A stretch of 51,698 nucleotides of DNA from Candidatus Magasanikbacteria bacterium GW2011_GWC2_37_14 (GTDB taxonomy: Bacteria > Patescibacteriota > Patescibacteriia > Magasanikbacterales > UBA922). Below the pieces are notes generated by a model that worked only from the letters and a program-made list of their open reading frames with translations, had not been told where the DNA came from and ran no database searches. The stretch spans positions 1 to 51,698 of the forward strand of contig LBSX01000009.1 of the NCBI GenBank assembly GCA_000990355.1, written 5' to 3'. Below are positions 21,444-32,126 of this stretch, one piece after another. The position numbers were made by a program, and so were the translations under genes. Each line of letters begins with the position of its first letter. Positions within the stretch are counted from its first letter, which is position 1.

Positions 21444-21465
21444 CACCAGAACAAATGTTCCGGTG
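21444..21465 (+). terminator. Hairpin after the M50-like gene
   Basis: CACC-a-GAACA-aa-TGTTC-c-GGTG. No T-run, so termination is uncertain. Confidence 0.45.
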
Positions 21466-21472
21466 GCCAGAG

Positions 21473-21558
21473 CGGAGAGTGAGGGATTCGAACCCTCGAT
21501 ACCTTTCGGTATACATGCTTTCCAAGCATGCGCACTAGACCAACTATGCGAACTCTCC
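21473..21558 (-). tRNA. tRNA-Ser (anticodon GGA)
   Basis: Minus strand, 86 nt: acceptor GGAGAGT / ACTCTCC with discriminator G. Anticodon arm CATGC-TTGGAAA-GCATG, long variable arm TATACC-gaaa-GGTATC, T arm GAGGG-TTCGAAT-CCCTC. No CCA is encoded. Confidence 0.96.
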
Positions 21559-21599
21559 AAATTAACGTGATAACTATACCAAATTTAATAATTTTCGTC

Positions 21600-21632
21600 A
21601 ATACAAAACCCCGGGATAAACCCGGGGTATTT
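21600..21632 (-). terminator. Terminator of the LOG gene
   Basis: CCCCGGG-tttat-CCCGGGG followed by TTTTGTATT on the minus strand. The same stem and loop recur at 40966-40995. Confidence 0.92.
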
Positions 21633-21633
21633 T

Positions 21634-23040
21634 TTAATCTTCATGTCCACTATTTGTAAGCTGTAGTGCCTGTAATCGTCCTTTACGTTTAGCACTAAAT
21701 TCTTTAATAATATCCATTAAATGTGCTTCGTCATCTACCACTTGAAACAATTCATCATCGCTATCCCCTACTGTTTGAAATTTATGCACCATGGTTTGTT
21801 TTATAAAAGCCAATAATGGCTCCCAATACTTATGATTATAAAGTAAAATTGGCATTGGTTCCATTTTTTTAGTTTCAATTAAGGTTAGCACTTCAAATAA
21901 TTGATGCAAAGTACCAAAACCACCAGGTAAAAACACAAAAGCCGTAGAAGGAGAGGTAATAATTAGTTTGCGAATGTAGGGAAATTGGAAACCAATCGCT
22001 TTAGTTAAATATGAATTTTTTCTTTCTTTGTAACCATACTTCATATTTATGCCAATAGCTTGCCCGCCAACTTCAAAGGCCCCTCGAGACACTGCTTCCA
22101 TGGTGCCCGGACCGCCACCAGAAACAACGGTAAAATTTTCCGCTGCCAAACATTTACCCAAATTGTAAGCAGTTTTATAATATTCACTCTCGGGGGCAAC
22201 ACTCTTGGTACCCAAAACATTTACCGCATTTTTAATGCCAGTCAAAAATTCAAAACCCTCGACCATTTCGGCCATAATGCGAAAAATTTTCCAATCTAAT
22301 TTTTGATTACAACGAAAATTTAAGGGAGATAATTCACATTCCACATCAGTATCTTTGGTATTTTTTATAAATTCATAAGCTTCTGCAGCAGTTTCTACAA
22401 TATGCCAACTATTTATAATTTCGTCGCTTACTGATTCAATTGGCACAGCTTTGTTTCTTAAAAAATCAATTAAAGGTTGCCAAAATTCACGACCCACCAA
22501 AATAATTGGCAATTTTTGCATTTTACGCAAATCCATTAAATCTACAATTTCAAAAAATTCGTCCATAGTGCCATATCCTCCTGGGAAAAAAACAAAAGCG
22601 TTAGCCGGACTAGTAAGCATTACTTTACGCGTAAAAAAATAATAAAAACCAGCCGACTTGGTAACATATTCATTAACCCGCTGTTCAAAAGGCAATTGAA
22701 TATTTATGCCAATTGATTCACCGCCAGCATCGTGAGCACCGTGATTACCTGCTTCCATAATACCCGGGCCCCCACCAGTTATTACCGTAAAACCATTTTC
22801 TGCCAAAATTTTTCCCAAATCTCTGGCAATTAGACAATATTTGTTGTCGTGGTGCAGTCGTGCCGAGCCAAGAATAGTTACTTCGTTTTTGAATTGTGAT
22901 AAAAATTGGTAGCCTTCTACAAATTCGGCCATAATCCGAAAAATCCGCCAAGTATCGCGATAATCACCTTCGGAATTTATACTAAAACTAAAATCCTTGT
23001 TTTTCAACAATTCCATTTTTTTTATTTCTTCTTCGCGCAT
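21634..23040 (-). CDS. Tandem two-domain LOG-family protein
   Basis: A 468-residue protein built of two complete LOG (TIGR00730/lysine decarboxylase-like) domains of about 220 residues. Each has the nucleotide-site pair: GGGPGIMEA with PGGYGTMDE in the first, GGGPGTMEA with PGGFGTLHQ in the second. Most LOG proteins are single domain and hydrolyse nucleoside 5'-monophosphates to base and ribose phosphate. The two halves share the flanking D-WRIFRIMAEFVEG-like motif, which indicates internal duplication and fusion. PGGxGT is kept in both, but the following glutamate position changes (E to Q) in the second, so that half may be regulatory. Confidence 0.88.
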   Translation of the reverse strand: MREEEIKKMELLKNKDFSFSINSEGDYRDTWRIFRIMAEFVEGYQFLSQFKNEVTILGSARLHHDNKYCLIARDLGKILAENGFTVITGGGPGIMEAGNHGAHDAGGESIGINIQLPFEQRVNEYVTKSAGFYYFFTRKVMLTSPANAFVFFPGGYGTMDEFFEIVDLMDLRKMQKLPIILVGREFWQPLIDFLRNKAVPIESVSDEIINSWHIVETAAEAYEFIKNTKDTDVECELSPLNFRCNQKLDWKIFRIMAEMVEGFEFLTGIKNAVNVLGTKSVAPESEYYKTAYNLGKCLAAENFTVVSGGGPGTMEAVSRGAFEVGGQAIGINMKYGYKERKNSYLTKAIGFQFPYIRKLIITSPSTAFVFLPGGFGTLHQLFEVLTLIETKKMEPMPILLYNHKYWEPLLAFIKQTMVHKFQTVGDSDDELFQVVDDEAHLMDIIKEFSAKRKGRLQALQLTNSGHED

Positions 23041-23046
23041 AAACGT

Positions 23047-23406
23047 TCACAATCCCGAGGAGGAACGACGAGGGATCCCTTTTCTATGAATTAAAGGTTG
23101 TGTTACCAATAAATCAATGTACCAATCCCAGGCCAGATCTTCCCATTTAGGGTTTAATTTATTAATTAATTCCTCTTTCTTTTTACGATTATATTTTTTA
23201 ATTTGTAATTCTCTAATTAAAGATTCTTGTTTAGTTTTTAATATTTCATAATATAGCAATCTAACGCAACCATACTTTTTTGTAAAACCTTCTACTAATT
23301 TTTGTTTATGCTCGTAAACTCTACTGATTATATTACTTGTAGAACCGACATACAAGGTACCAGATTTACTAGCCATGATATAAATGTAATGTTCATTAAA
23401 TAACAT
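23047..23406 (-). CDS. GIY-YIG nuclease between palindromic arms
   Basis: A 119-residue GIY-YIG endonuclease. EHYIYIMASKSGTLYVGST is the two-strand signature, the catalytic arginine lies in NIISRVYEHKQ, the candidate glutamate in LYYEILKTKQESLIRELQIKKY, and the C-terminal block LNPKWEDLAWDW is common in this group. ATG 23406 is chosen because the domain starts four residues later. ATG 23424 is possible. The last residues RKGIPRRSSSGL and the stop codon are encoded by the left palindromic arm 23051-23083. It lies between the LOG and gatA genes on the same strand. The arms match a nuclease-free repeat inside ligA. Confidence 0.87.
   Translation of the reverse strand: MLFNEHYIYIMASKSGTLYVGSTSNIISRVYEHKQKLVEGFTKKYGCVRLLYYEILKTKQESLIRELQIKKYNRKKKEELINKLNPKWEDLAWDWYIDLLVTQPLIHRKGIPRRSSSGL
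23051..23083. repeat. Left arm of the GIY-YIG cassette
   Basis: AATCCCGA...GAGGGATCCCTTTT, inverted with respect to 23435-23472. Confidence 0.85.
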
Positions 23407-23432
23407 TGGTATATCATGAAACATATAATATT

Positions 23433-24893
23433 CTAAAAGGGATCCCTCCCCGCCCCGGGCGCGGTCGGGATTACCAATTGAGCCAGTTGAAATACTTTTT
23501 CTTCACCAAGTCGTGGACCAATGATATGTAAACCAACCGGTAAGCCAGCTTTAGTCTTACCAGCTGGAACTGAAATGGCTGGGAGCCCGGCAACATTAGC
23601 TGGACAGACAAAAACATCAGCCAAATACATTGCCAAAACATCATCTTTTTTCTCGCCAATTTTAAAAGCTGAAAATGGCGATGTGGGAGTAACAATTAAA
23701 TCTACTTCTGCAAAAACCTTATCAAAATCTTGAATAATTAAAGTACGCACTTTTTGCGCCTTACGATAATAAGCATCATAATACCCAGCCGACAAAGCAT
23801 AGGTGCCAATCATAATTCGACGTTTAACTTCTTCCGGAAAGCCTTGCGCCCGAGTTTTAGCATAAGTATCGTACAAATTCCCCGCCTCTTTTCTTACGCC
23901 ATAACGAATACCATCTATTCTACCTAAATTTGAACTATCTTCACTTGGTACAACTATATAATAAACTGGAATTGCATATTTGGTCATTGGTAAACTTATT
24001 TCCACAATTTCAATATTTTTATTTTTCTTTAATTCGGCAATTTTGCTTTCAATAATATTTTTTGTTTCTTCTTCTGTACCTTCTAGTTCAAAATATTCTT
24101 TTGGCACGCCAATTCGTAATTTTTTACTTAGTTTACTTAGTGACTTAGAAAACTTAGCTACTTTTTCATTTACTGTTGTTGCATCCAACACATCATGACC
24201 AGCAATAATTTCTTCAACAATTGCCGCATCTTCTACAGTTTTAGTCAAAGGACCTACAGTATCCATAGAAGAAGCCATGGGCATCGAACCATAACGCGAA
24301 TTACGTCCATAACTAGGACGAAGTCCTACAATTCCACACAAACTAGCGGGCTGGCGAATAGAACCGCCAGTATCTTCACCAATTCCAAAAATACACATAT
24401 GATCGGCCACTGCGGCAGCTGTGCCACCAGATGATCCACCAGCAACACAAGTTAAATCGTGAGGATTTTTTACTGGCCCATACATGCTATTTTCATTACT
24501 CGCCCCATGACCAAAAGCATCACAATTATTTTTGCCTATTAAAACTGCGCCTTGTTCGCGAATTTTAGCAATCACAGTGGCATCAAAACTAGGTATATAA
24601 TTATCCAAAATTTTTGCTGCAGCAGTTGATAATCTATCTTTGGTACAAATTGCATCTTTTACACAAAATGGAATACCGGTTAGCATTTCTTGCTTACCAG
24701 CTTTTATTTTTTTATCTGCTTCTTTGGCTTCTTCAAGAGCTTCTTCTTCAAAAACCGAAATAAACGCATTCAAATCCTGGTTACGTTTTTTAATTTGCTT
24801 TAAACAAGCCTTTGTCAACTCAACAGAAGAAAATTCTTTCTTCTTCAAGCCTTCATACGCCTGTACAATTGTTAATTTATTTAAATCAGACAT
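23433..24893 (-). CDS. gatA: Glutamyl-tRNA(Gln) amidotransferase subunit A
   Basis: A 486-residue amidase that supplies ammonia for transamidation of Glu-tRNA(Gln). The Ser-cisSer-Lys triad is visible: lysine in PFCVKDAI (about 77), GGSSGGTAAAVA (about 152-163) and DTGGSIRQPASLCGIVGLRPSYG (about 175-197). The core is full length, but the last 13 residues (VIPTAPGAGRDPF) and the stop are encoded by the right arm of the GIY-YIG cassette (23435-23472), so the native C-terminal tail has been replaced. gatC lies upstream. gatB is not in the window. Confidence 0.95.
   Translation of the reverse strand: MSDLNKLTIVQAYEGLKKKEFSSVELTKACLKQIKKRNQDLNAFISVFEEEALEEAKEADKKIKAGKQEMLTGIPFCVKDAICTKDRLSTAAAKILDNYIPSFDATVIAKIREQGAVLIGKNNCDAFGHGASNENSMYGPVKNPHDLTCVAGGSSGGTAAAVADHMCIFGIGEDTGGSIRQPASLCGIVGLRPSYGRNSRYGSMPMASSMDTVGPLTKTVEDAAIVEEIIAGHDVLDATTVNEKVAKFSKSLSKLSKKLRIGVPKEYFELEGTEEETKNIIESKIAELKKNKNIEIVEISLPMTKYAIPVYYIVVPSEDSSNLGRIDGIRYGVRKEAGNLYDTYAKTRAQGFPEEVKRRIMIGTYALSAGYYDAYYRKAQKVRTLIIQDFDKVFAEVDLIVTPTSPFSAFKIGEKKDDVLAMYLADVFVCPANVAGLPAISVPAGKTKAGLPVGLHIIGPRLGEEKVFQLAQLVIPTAPGAGRDPF
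23435..23472. repeat. Right arm of the GIY-YIG cassette, coding the GatA tail
   Basis: AAAAGGGATCCCTC...GGTCGGGATT. Its reverse complement aligns with 23051-23083 at AATCCCGA and GAGGGATCCCTTTT. Confidence 0.85.
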
Positions 24894-24945
24894 AAGACAT
24901 AAGACGTAAGAAATATTCTTAAGTCCTATGTCCTAAATCCTATGT
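24894..24945. repeat. Imperfect palindrome between gatC and gatA
   Basis: ACATAAGACGTAAGAAATATT and its near-complement AAGTCCTATGTCC... form a foldback in the intergenic gap. It is another repeat type of short A/T words, with TATGTC-like units repeated. Confidence 0.6.
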
Positions 24946-25242
24946 CTGGTCATCAAACACTGCTTTTACTTTTAACAATTTTCCCATTTTTTCTGGAAAA
25001 CTAGCAATTAATTTATTTTTTATTTCTTCACTTGCTTCTTGTGCTTTATCTTCACGCACCACATCTTCCAGTCCAGTCACCTGGCAAGTTTCAATTACTC
25101 CACTAGTATCAACATCATTTAACATTTCTATATAATCCAAAACAACTGACAATTGGTCAGCATACATTTGTTTTTCTGGTTCAGATAATTCCAATCTAGC
25201 CAAAGTGGCAATTTTTTCTATTTCTTTTACAGATAGTTTCAT
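24940..25242 (-). CDS. gatC: Glutamyl-tRNA(Gln) amidotransferase subunit C
   Basis: A 100-residue scaffold subunit joining GatA and GatB. VKEIEKIATLARLELSE is the family N-terminus and LDYIEMLNDVDTSGV the central motif. The end (ASFPEKMGKLLKVKAVF) matches the usual GatC tail. ATG 25242 is chosen as the start of the conserved block. Three extra codons are open upstream. A family A repeat lies directly upstream at 25256-25347. Confidence 0.93.
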   Translation of the reverse strand: MKLSVKEIEKIATLARLELSEPEKQMYADQLSVVLDYIEMLNDVDTSGVIETCQVTGLEDVVREDKAQEASEEIKNKLIASFPEKMGKLLKVKAVFDDQT

Positions 25243-25255
25243 AAGATACATTCTT

Positions 25256-25347
25256 TGTCATCCTGAATACTGAAACGAGTTCAGTACAAGTTTTATTTCA
25301 GGATCTTTCTTATTTGAGAGAGATGCTGAAACCAGTTCAGCATGACA
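25256..25347. repeat. Family A repeat between the DUF2207 gene and gatC
   Basis: 92 bp, TGTCATCCTGAA ... TTCAGCATGACA, longer than the 58-bp form because the centre carries an extra GAAACGAGTTCAGTACAAG segment. Confidence 0.9.
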
Positions 25348-25378
25348 ACTGTTTTATTTTACCAAATTTCAGATCTTT

Positions 25379-27019
25379 TTACCAGCTTCCCCCACCACCG
25401 CCACCACCGCCACCGCCAACTCCTCCACCACCAAAACCACTACCTCCATTAGATGCTTGGGTCATCATTCCAGTAGTTGCACTACTAAAATCTGACATTG
25501 AACTTACCAAGAGCATTGAACTAAATACTTGGTTGCCGCCATCATACCACGACGGATTATTAGTATAAATATCGGCAAATTGCTTGGCCCAAACTTTTTC
25601 TACACCAAGAGCAATGGCAAAGGGCAAAAACTTTTCAAAAGTTTCGGCATTTTTTTCTGGTGCATTATGAAATTCCAAACGGTCTTTTTCGGCCACAGTT
25701 AAATAGTTTTTAAAACCCAAAAGATAATCCTTAACTTCTGTGCCTTTTACAGTTCTAGCTGGCATAAGCAGACCAAAACCACCCACGCATAGCCCAGACA
25801 ACAAAAATGCCAAAAACACAAACCAAGAATGTTCCATAAACAATATTCCCAAAGCACTCAAAATAAAGCCTGCTACCAAATAAGAAATAATAATTGTCGG
25901 CGGACTACTTTTATAATATTCTTTTTTAATCAACGAATGATAAACAGACTTTTTTATCAACTGGTAATCTTTATAAAATTTATCTTTAAGCGCAGAAATT
26001 TTTATCTCTTCATTATCTGCATACATCAGCAAACCATGAAGCAGGGCTTGATCAAATTCATTGGGTAAATCATCACTTTTTTTTAATCTTTTTAAAATAA
26101 AATCATTTTTTCCAAATAAGCCCTTTTTTTCTAGGTGAGTAATTTTTAAATAGCCTTTAACTGCTAAATATACAATCTCGGCTGTAAGATCTTTTGCTTG
26201 CATTGTGTGATCAACTAAAGTACCAACTTGCACTGGTGTAAGGTTATCGGGAACGTCAAATTGAGTAATAATTGTACCCTGACCTTTGGGATCGCGCCCA
26301 CGGGTATACCACAAATAAAACATTACTACAAAAGAAATTATGGGCAATAAAAAAACTAAAATTTCTAGCCAATGTTTCTGCCAAAAACTTGGTTCTGCAA
26401 AATATCCTTTAGGGAAACCAAGCACAATTGTTTGGCCTTGACTAGGAGTTAAATTATTACTAGTAAAAACAATACTGTTACCAAGAATTACTTTATTATC
26501 ACAATTTGCATTTGCACCATAATCACCTTGATAACAAGTGTAATTTATTTTTGCAAGATCAACACCAGTAGGAATTTTTATTTCAGTAATTGCAGAATTA
26601 ATTGGTATATTCCAACCTGTGCCCACTGCATTCCAATATAATTCATCATGGTCGGCAAAAAAATTTAAAGCATTTTTTACCTGGTAAGAAATAAAATATG
26701 TATGTTTGCCAGTAATTAATTTATCGGCATCACCAATTTTAATTTGTAAATTTTTACCAGTATGAGAAGTTTCAAAATTGTAATTCTGATTATTTTCATC
26801 AACTACTTTTATATTACTAATATTAATTTTGTTGGCAACAATATCACGATAAATTCCATGTTTTTGTAATTTACCAAAATCATAATCAATTTTTTCTTCT
26901 ACTTTTAAAGTGCTATCCTGATTAAGTTCAATATTTACTTTAATACTATCTATTGCTTCGGCCAAAACAATACTTGGCAAAAACAGTGATAAAAATAATA
27001 AAAGAATAATTTTTTTCAT
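25379..27019 (-). CDS. DUF2207 membrane protein with poly-glycine tail
   Basis: A 546-residue protein. Signal peptide at about residues 1-20 (IILLLFLSLFLPSIVLA), an extracytoplasmic beta-rich DUF2207 domain to about 215, a transmembrane helix at about 218-240 (HWLEILVFLLPIISFVVMFYLWY), a cytoplasmic helical region, a helix pair at about 375-420 and a C-terminal tail of repeated GGG ending in SW. The family occurs in many bacteria without assigned function. The glycine tail is typical. It overlaps the upstream membrane-protein gene by 4 bp (translational coupling). Confidence 0.88.
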   Translation of the reverse strand: MKKIILLLFLSLFLPSIVLAEAIDSIKVNIELNQDSTLKVEEKIDYDFGKLQKHGIYRDIVANKINISNIKVVDENNQNYNFETSHTGKNLQIKIGDADKLITGKHTYFISYQVKNALNFFADHDELYWNAVGTGWNIPINSAITEIKIPTGVDLAKINYTCYQGDYGANANCDNKVILGNSIVFTSNNLTPSQGQTIVLGFPKGYFAEPSFWQKHWLEILVFLLPIISFVVMFYLWYTRGRDPKGQGTIITQFDVPDNLTPVQVGTLVDHTMQAKDLTAEIVYLAVKGYLKITHLEKKGLFGKNDFILKRLKKSDDLPNEFDQALLHGLLMYADNEEIKISALKDKFYKDYQLIKKSVYHSLIKKEYYKSSPPTIIISYLVAGFILSALGILFMEHSWFVFLAFLLSGLCVGGFGLLMPARTVKGTEVKDYLLGFKNYLTVAEKDRLEFHNAPEKNAETFEKFLPFAIALGVEKVWAKQFADIYTNNPSWYDGGNQVFSSMLLVSSMSDFSSATTGMMTQASNGGSGFGGGGVGGGGGGGGGGSW

Positions 27020-27582
27020 AATTTATTCAGCTTATTTTTTAAATATTTTTTAGGATTATAAATTACTAAGCAAACAGCGCCATAACCAAACAAAACTAAA
27101 ATTATTCCATTTAGACTATTTACTGCATTAAAATTAAATTTTAAAGAAAAAAATAAAACGGCCAACAAAATAACTGGTGATAAATATAGAGATATCCATA
27201 AACTATAAACTACTACTTTCCTAACTTTTTCATTTCTATACATGTACTTTTCAATAAAATTTTCTATCAATGAAACTAGTAAATAAACGAGAGATATTGA
27301 ATAGCCTTTTTCTAAATCCAAATTAAAATATAATAAACCGTTTACAATTACCAATACACCAAAAAATAACATGAATTCCTTTTCAATTTTTTTATGTAAT
27401 ATGTATATTTTTTCTTTATCGACAATTTTACGAACAATTTTACTAAAATAATATATTAAACCAAAAAACAAAAAAGTCCACAAAATAATATCCATCATTT
27501 TCTGAACCTGAAAAACATAATACAAAACCAAATTAAAACTAGTAACCAAAATCGAAATCCAATTTATTTTTTTATAATCCAT
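27016..27582 (-). CDS. Multi-pass membrane protein, function unknown
   Basis: A 188-residue product, not recognised. Six hydrophobic segments lie at about residues 8-26, 32-48, 72-88, 93-112, 123-146 and 155-176, with basic loops between (RKIVDKEKIYILHKKIEKE). It sits 4 bp downstream of ligA and overlaps the DUF2207 start by 4 bp, so it is part of one minus-strand operon. Confidence 0.72.
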   Translation of the reverse strand: MDYKKINWISILVTSFNLVLYYVFQVQKMMDIILWTFLFFGLIYYFSKIVRKIVDKEKIYILHKKIEKEFMLFFGVLVIVNGLLYFNLDLEKGYSISLVYLLVSLIENFIEKYMYRNEKVRKVVVYSLWISLYLSPVILLAVLFFSLKFNFNAVNSLNGIILVLFGYGAVCLVIYNPKKYLKNKLNKL

Positions 27583-27586
27583 ACGA

Positions 27587-30239
<2,653 letters not shown>

Positions 30240-30247
30240 AGTATTCG

Positions 30248-30301
30248 TTAAATCCCCTCTAGAGAGGGGTGGCAGCCGTCGCAGGCTGACGGGGTGTGTT
30301 A
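30248..30301. repeat. Left arm of the DUF559 cassette
   Basis: TTAAATCCCCTCTAGAGAGG...GTCGCAG...CGGGGTGTGTTA. It contains the stop codon of the DUF559 gene. Inverted partner at 30678-30730. Confidence 0.9.
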
Positions 30302-30661
30302 TCGTTGGTGAGTGAGATAATTTTCTATGGTATAGAGTACAGCTTCAATGTTCTTTCTTACTTCAATTTCGGTAAATCTTAAGAATTTAATGTTTTTACT
30401 TTCTAGTATTTCTTGTCTTTGTTTATCATAGTCTGGTTTGTTGTCATGGCTAGCAAAGCCGTCTATTTCTATGGCTAATTGTAATTTTGGGCAGTAGAAA
30501 TCGACAATGTAATTGTGTATTGGTTTTTGACGATGAAAGTCATAACCTAACATTTGTTTATTTTTTAAATACTGCCACAGTATTACTTCTCCGAGTGTGG
30601 AGTGCTTACGTAACTCTTGTGCTTTTTGTTTTAGAGTTTGTTTATAGTTAATCACTGGCAT
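30299..30661 (-). CDS. DUF559 endonuclease-fold protein between palindromic arms
   Basis: A 120-residue protein of the DUF559 group (PD-(D/E)XK, related to Vsr-type nucleases). ELRKHSTLGEVILWQYLKNKQ is the family opening and YDFHRQKPIHNYIVDFYCPK holds the active aspartate. LAIEIDGFASH gives the E-x-D pair, and IKFLRFTEIEVRKNIEAVL is the closing helix. ATG 30661 is chosen as the start of the domain. ATG 30685 would lie in the arm. The gene fills the space between two 53-bp inverted arms, one of which supplies its stop codon. Such proteins are multicopy in many genomes. What they cut is unknown to me. Confidence 0.88.
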   Translation of the reverse strand: MPVINYKQTLKQKAQELRKHSTLGEVILWQYLKNKQMLGYDFHRQKPIHNYIVDFYCPKLQLAIEIDGFASHDNKPDYDKQRQEILESKNIKFLRFTEIEVRKNIEAVLYTIENYLTHQR

Positions 30662-30677
30662 ATTTAACAAACCATGG

Positions 30678-30730
30678 TTACACACCCCGCCCCACTGCGA
30701 CGCGGGGCACCCCTCTCTAGAGGGGATTTA
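30678..30730. repeat. Right arm of the DUF559 cassette
   Basis: TTACACACCCCGCC...CTGCGAC...CACCCCTCTCTAGAGGGG then ATTTA. It pairs with 30248-30301 over about 40 of 53 positions. Confidence 0.9.
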
Positions 30731-30746
30731 CGACGACCTCCAAATT

Positions 30747-31505
30747 TTACCGAATCAACCCCAAATACCACTCCACAATTCTATTCCCCCACCACATCGC
30801 CACAAGGGTTCCAATAACCAAAAATGTTCCAAAAGGAATTTCACTGTTTGCTTGCTTTTTCTTTAATAATAACAGAATTACCCCAACAATACCACCCAAA
30901 ATATAGGCAATAAACAAAGCCAACAAAATATTGGGCCAACCGAGAATAACACCCATTAACACTCCAAGTATTATGTCTCCCCCACCAATCCAACGCCCAC
31001 GCGAAATTAAATACTGCAAAAGAAAGAATCCCCCACCAATTGCAACCGCAATTAGCATGTTTACAATACTAAATACCTCAAAAAAATAATTAAAATCAAA
31101 TAAAAAAATCACCAAAGGCCAAATGCTTAAATCCAAAATTTCTTGATACTTGTAATCATAAAGAAAAATAAAAGCCAAATCAAAAATAATTAACCACTGC
31201 ACCAACAAACTAATTAATATTTTTAAATCCGGATAACTGATAAATAAAGTTGGCACTAAAAATAGAATTCCCAAAGCCAATTCTACCAGTGGATATTGCC
31301 AAGAAATTTTATTGTGACAATTTCGACACTTGCCTTTTAAAAATAAAAAACTAAAAACTGGAATATTATCATACCAAATAATTTCTTTTTGACAATTTGG
31401 GCAAGCCGACCGGGTCCACAGTGATTTCTTTTCGTGGATACGATAAACAAGAGCATTCAAAAAACTACCAAAACACAGACCGATAATAAAAATATAGATT
31501 AACAT
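30747..31505 (-). CDS. pilD: Prepilin peptidase/N-methyltransferase
   Basis: A 252-residue aspartic membrane protease that cleaves and methylates type IV prepilins. The N-terminal zinc region has CPNCQKE and CRNCHNK (about 37-40 and 62-65). The catalytic aspartates are in LAFIFLYDYKYQEI (about 120) and WIGGGDIILGVLMG (about 175), the GxGD-type motif. About eight transmembrane helices. The substrate pilin lies immediately upstream. A separate extended -10 promoter lies between the two genes. Confidence 0.95.
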   Translation of the reverse strand: MLIYIFIIGLCFGSFLNALVYRIHEKKSLWTRSACPNCQKEIIWYDNIPVFSFLFLKGKCRNCHNKISWQYPLVELALGILFLVPTLFISYPDLKILISLLVQWLIIFDLAFIFLYDYKYQEILDLSIWPLVIFLFDFNYFFEVFSIVNMLIAVAIGGGFFLLQYLISRGRWIGGGDIILGVLMGVILGWPNILLALFIAYILGGIVGVILLLLKKKQANSEIPFGTFLVIGTLVAMWWGNRIVEWYLGLIR

Positions 31506-31593
31506 AATAATTATGTACGAAATACGAAATGTACGAAAGTTCGAAAGACAAAAATTTTAGTATTTTCGCAATTTTCGAATTTCGTACATTTCT

Positions 31594-31602
31594 ATTATAT
31601 CA
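31594..31602 (-). promoter_or_regulatory. Extended -10 promoter of pilD
   Basis: TGATATAAT on the minus strand, about 95 bp before the start, just after the pilin terminator. No good -35. Confidence 0.5.
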
Positions 31603-31632
31603 AAAACACCTCCTGTTTGAAAGAGGTGTTTC
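31603..31632 (-). terminator. Terminator of the pilin gene
   Basis: AACACCTC / GAGGTGTT stem with 10-nt loop and a following TTTTTGATA on the minus strand. Confidence 0.88.
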
Positions 31633-31656
31633 ATCGTAAATTCACGATTGTATTGA

Positions 31657-32085
31657 TTAGTCGGCAATACCTGAAGGAGTGACAGTGATACCTTCTGTTA
31701 AGCCATTAACTGTACCTTCTAAAGTAGCAGTAATAGAATAAGTAGTACCGTCGGCAGATGTATAAGCATAACTAGTAGTACCTGGGTCTGCAGGAACCAT
31801 TCCCATATAAGGAGTGGCACAACCAGTGGCAGCAAAACCGTCAGCATTTAAACAAGCATGATCAGTGTCTCCCAAAGTAACTGCTCCTGTAGGAGCTGGA
31901 TAAGCATTTTTATCGGTGTAATACAATTCCAAGGCAGTTTGAACCTGTTTAAGGTCGGACAAACGTTTAGAATCACGAGCTTTTAAACGAGCAGAGCCCA
32001 AAGCTACTACAGCCAAGGTGGATAACAAACCAATGATAGCAATAACTACCAATAATTCGATTAAAGTGAAACCTCTTTTTTTCAT
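31657..32085 (-). CDS. Type IV pilin-like prepilin (major pilin candidate)
   Basis: A 142-residue prepilin. The cleavage and methylation motif is KKRG|FTLIELLVVIAIIGLL (glycine 5, phenylalanine +1, glutamate +5). The helix continues to LKQVQTALELYYTDKNAYP. The C-terminal globular part contains a cysteine pair (HACLNADGFAATGCATPY) likely to form a disulphide loop. A strong Shine-Dalgarno (AAAGGGGGTGAAAAC) precedes ATG, so high expression is likely. In some CPR bacteria, pili mediate host-cell contact. That role here is inferred. Confidence 0.95.
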   Translation of the reverse strand: MKKRGFTLIELLVVIAIIGLLSTLAVVALGSARLKARDSKRLSDLKQVQTALELYYTDKNAYPAPTGAVTLGDTDHACLNADGFAATGCATPYMGMVPADPGTTSYAYTSADGTTYSITATLEGTVNGLTEGITVTPSGIAD

Positions 32086-32126
32086 GTTTTCACCCCCTTT
32101 CTTTTTTTAAAATTTTTTTTAAAAAA

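Noticed and set aside
30790-30810. Another ACCCTTGTGGT-type hairpin inside pilD
   Set aside because: Only half of the core (CCACAAGGGTT) is present without a pairing arm, and the encoded residues fit a normal PilD C-terminus.
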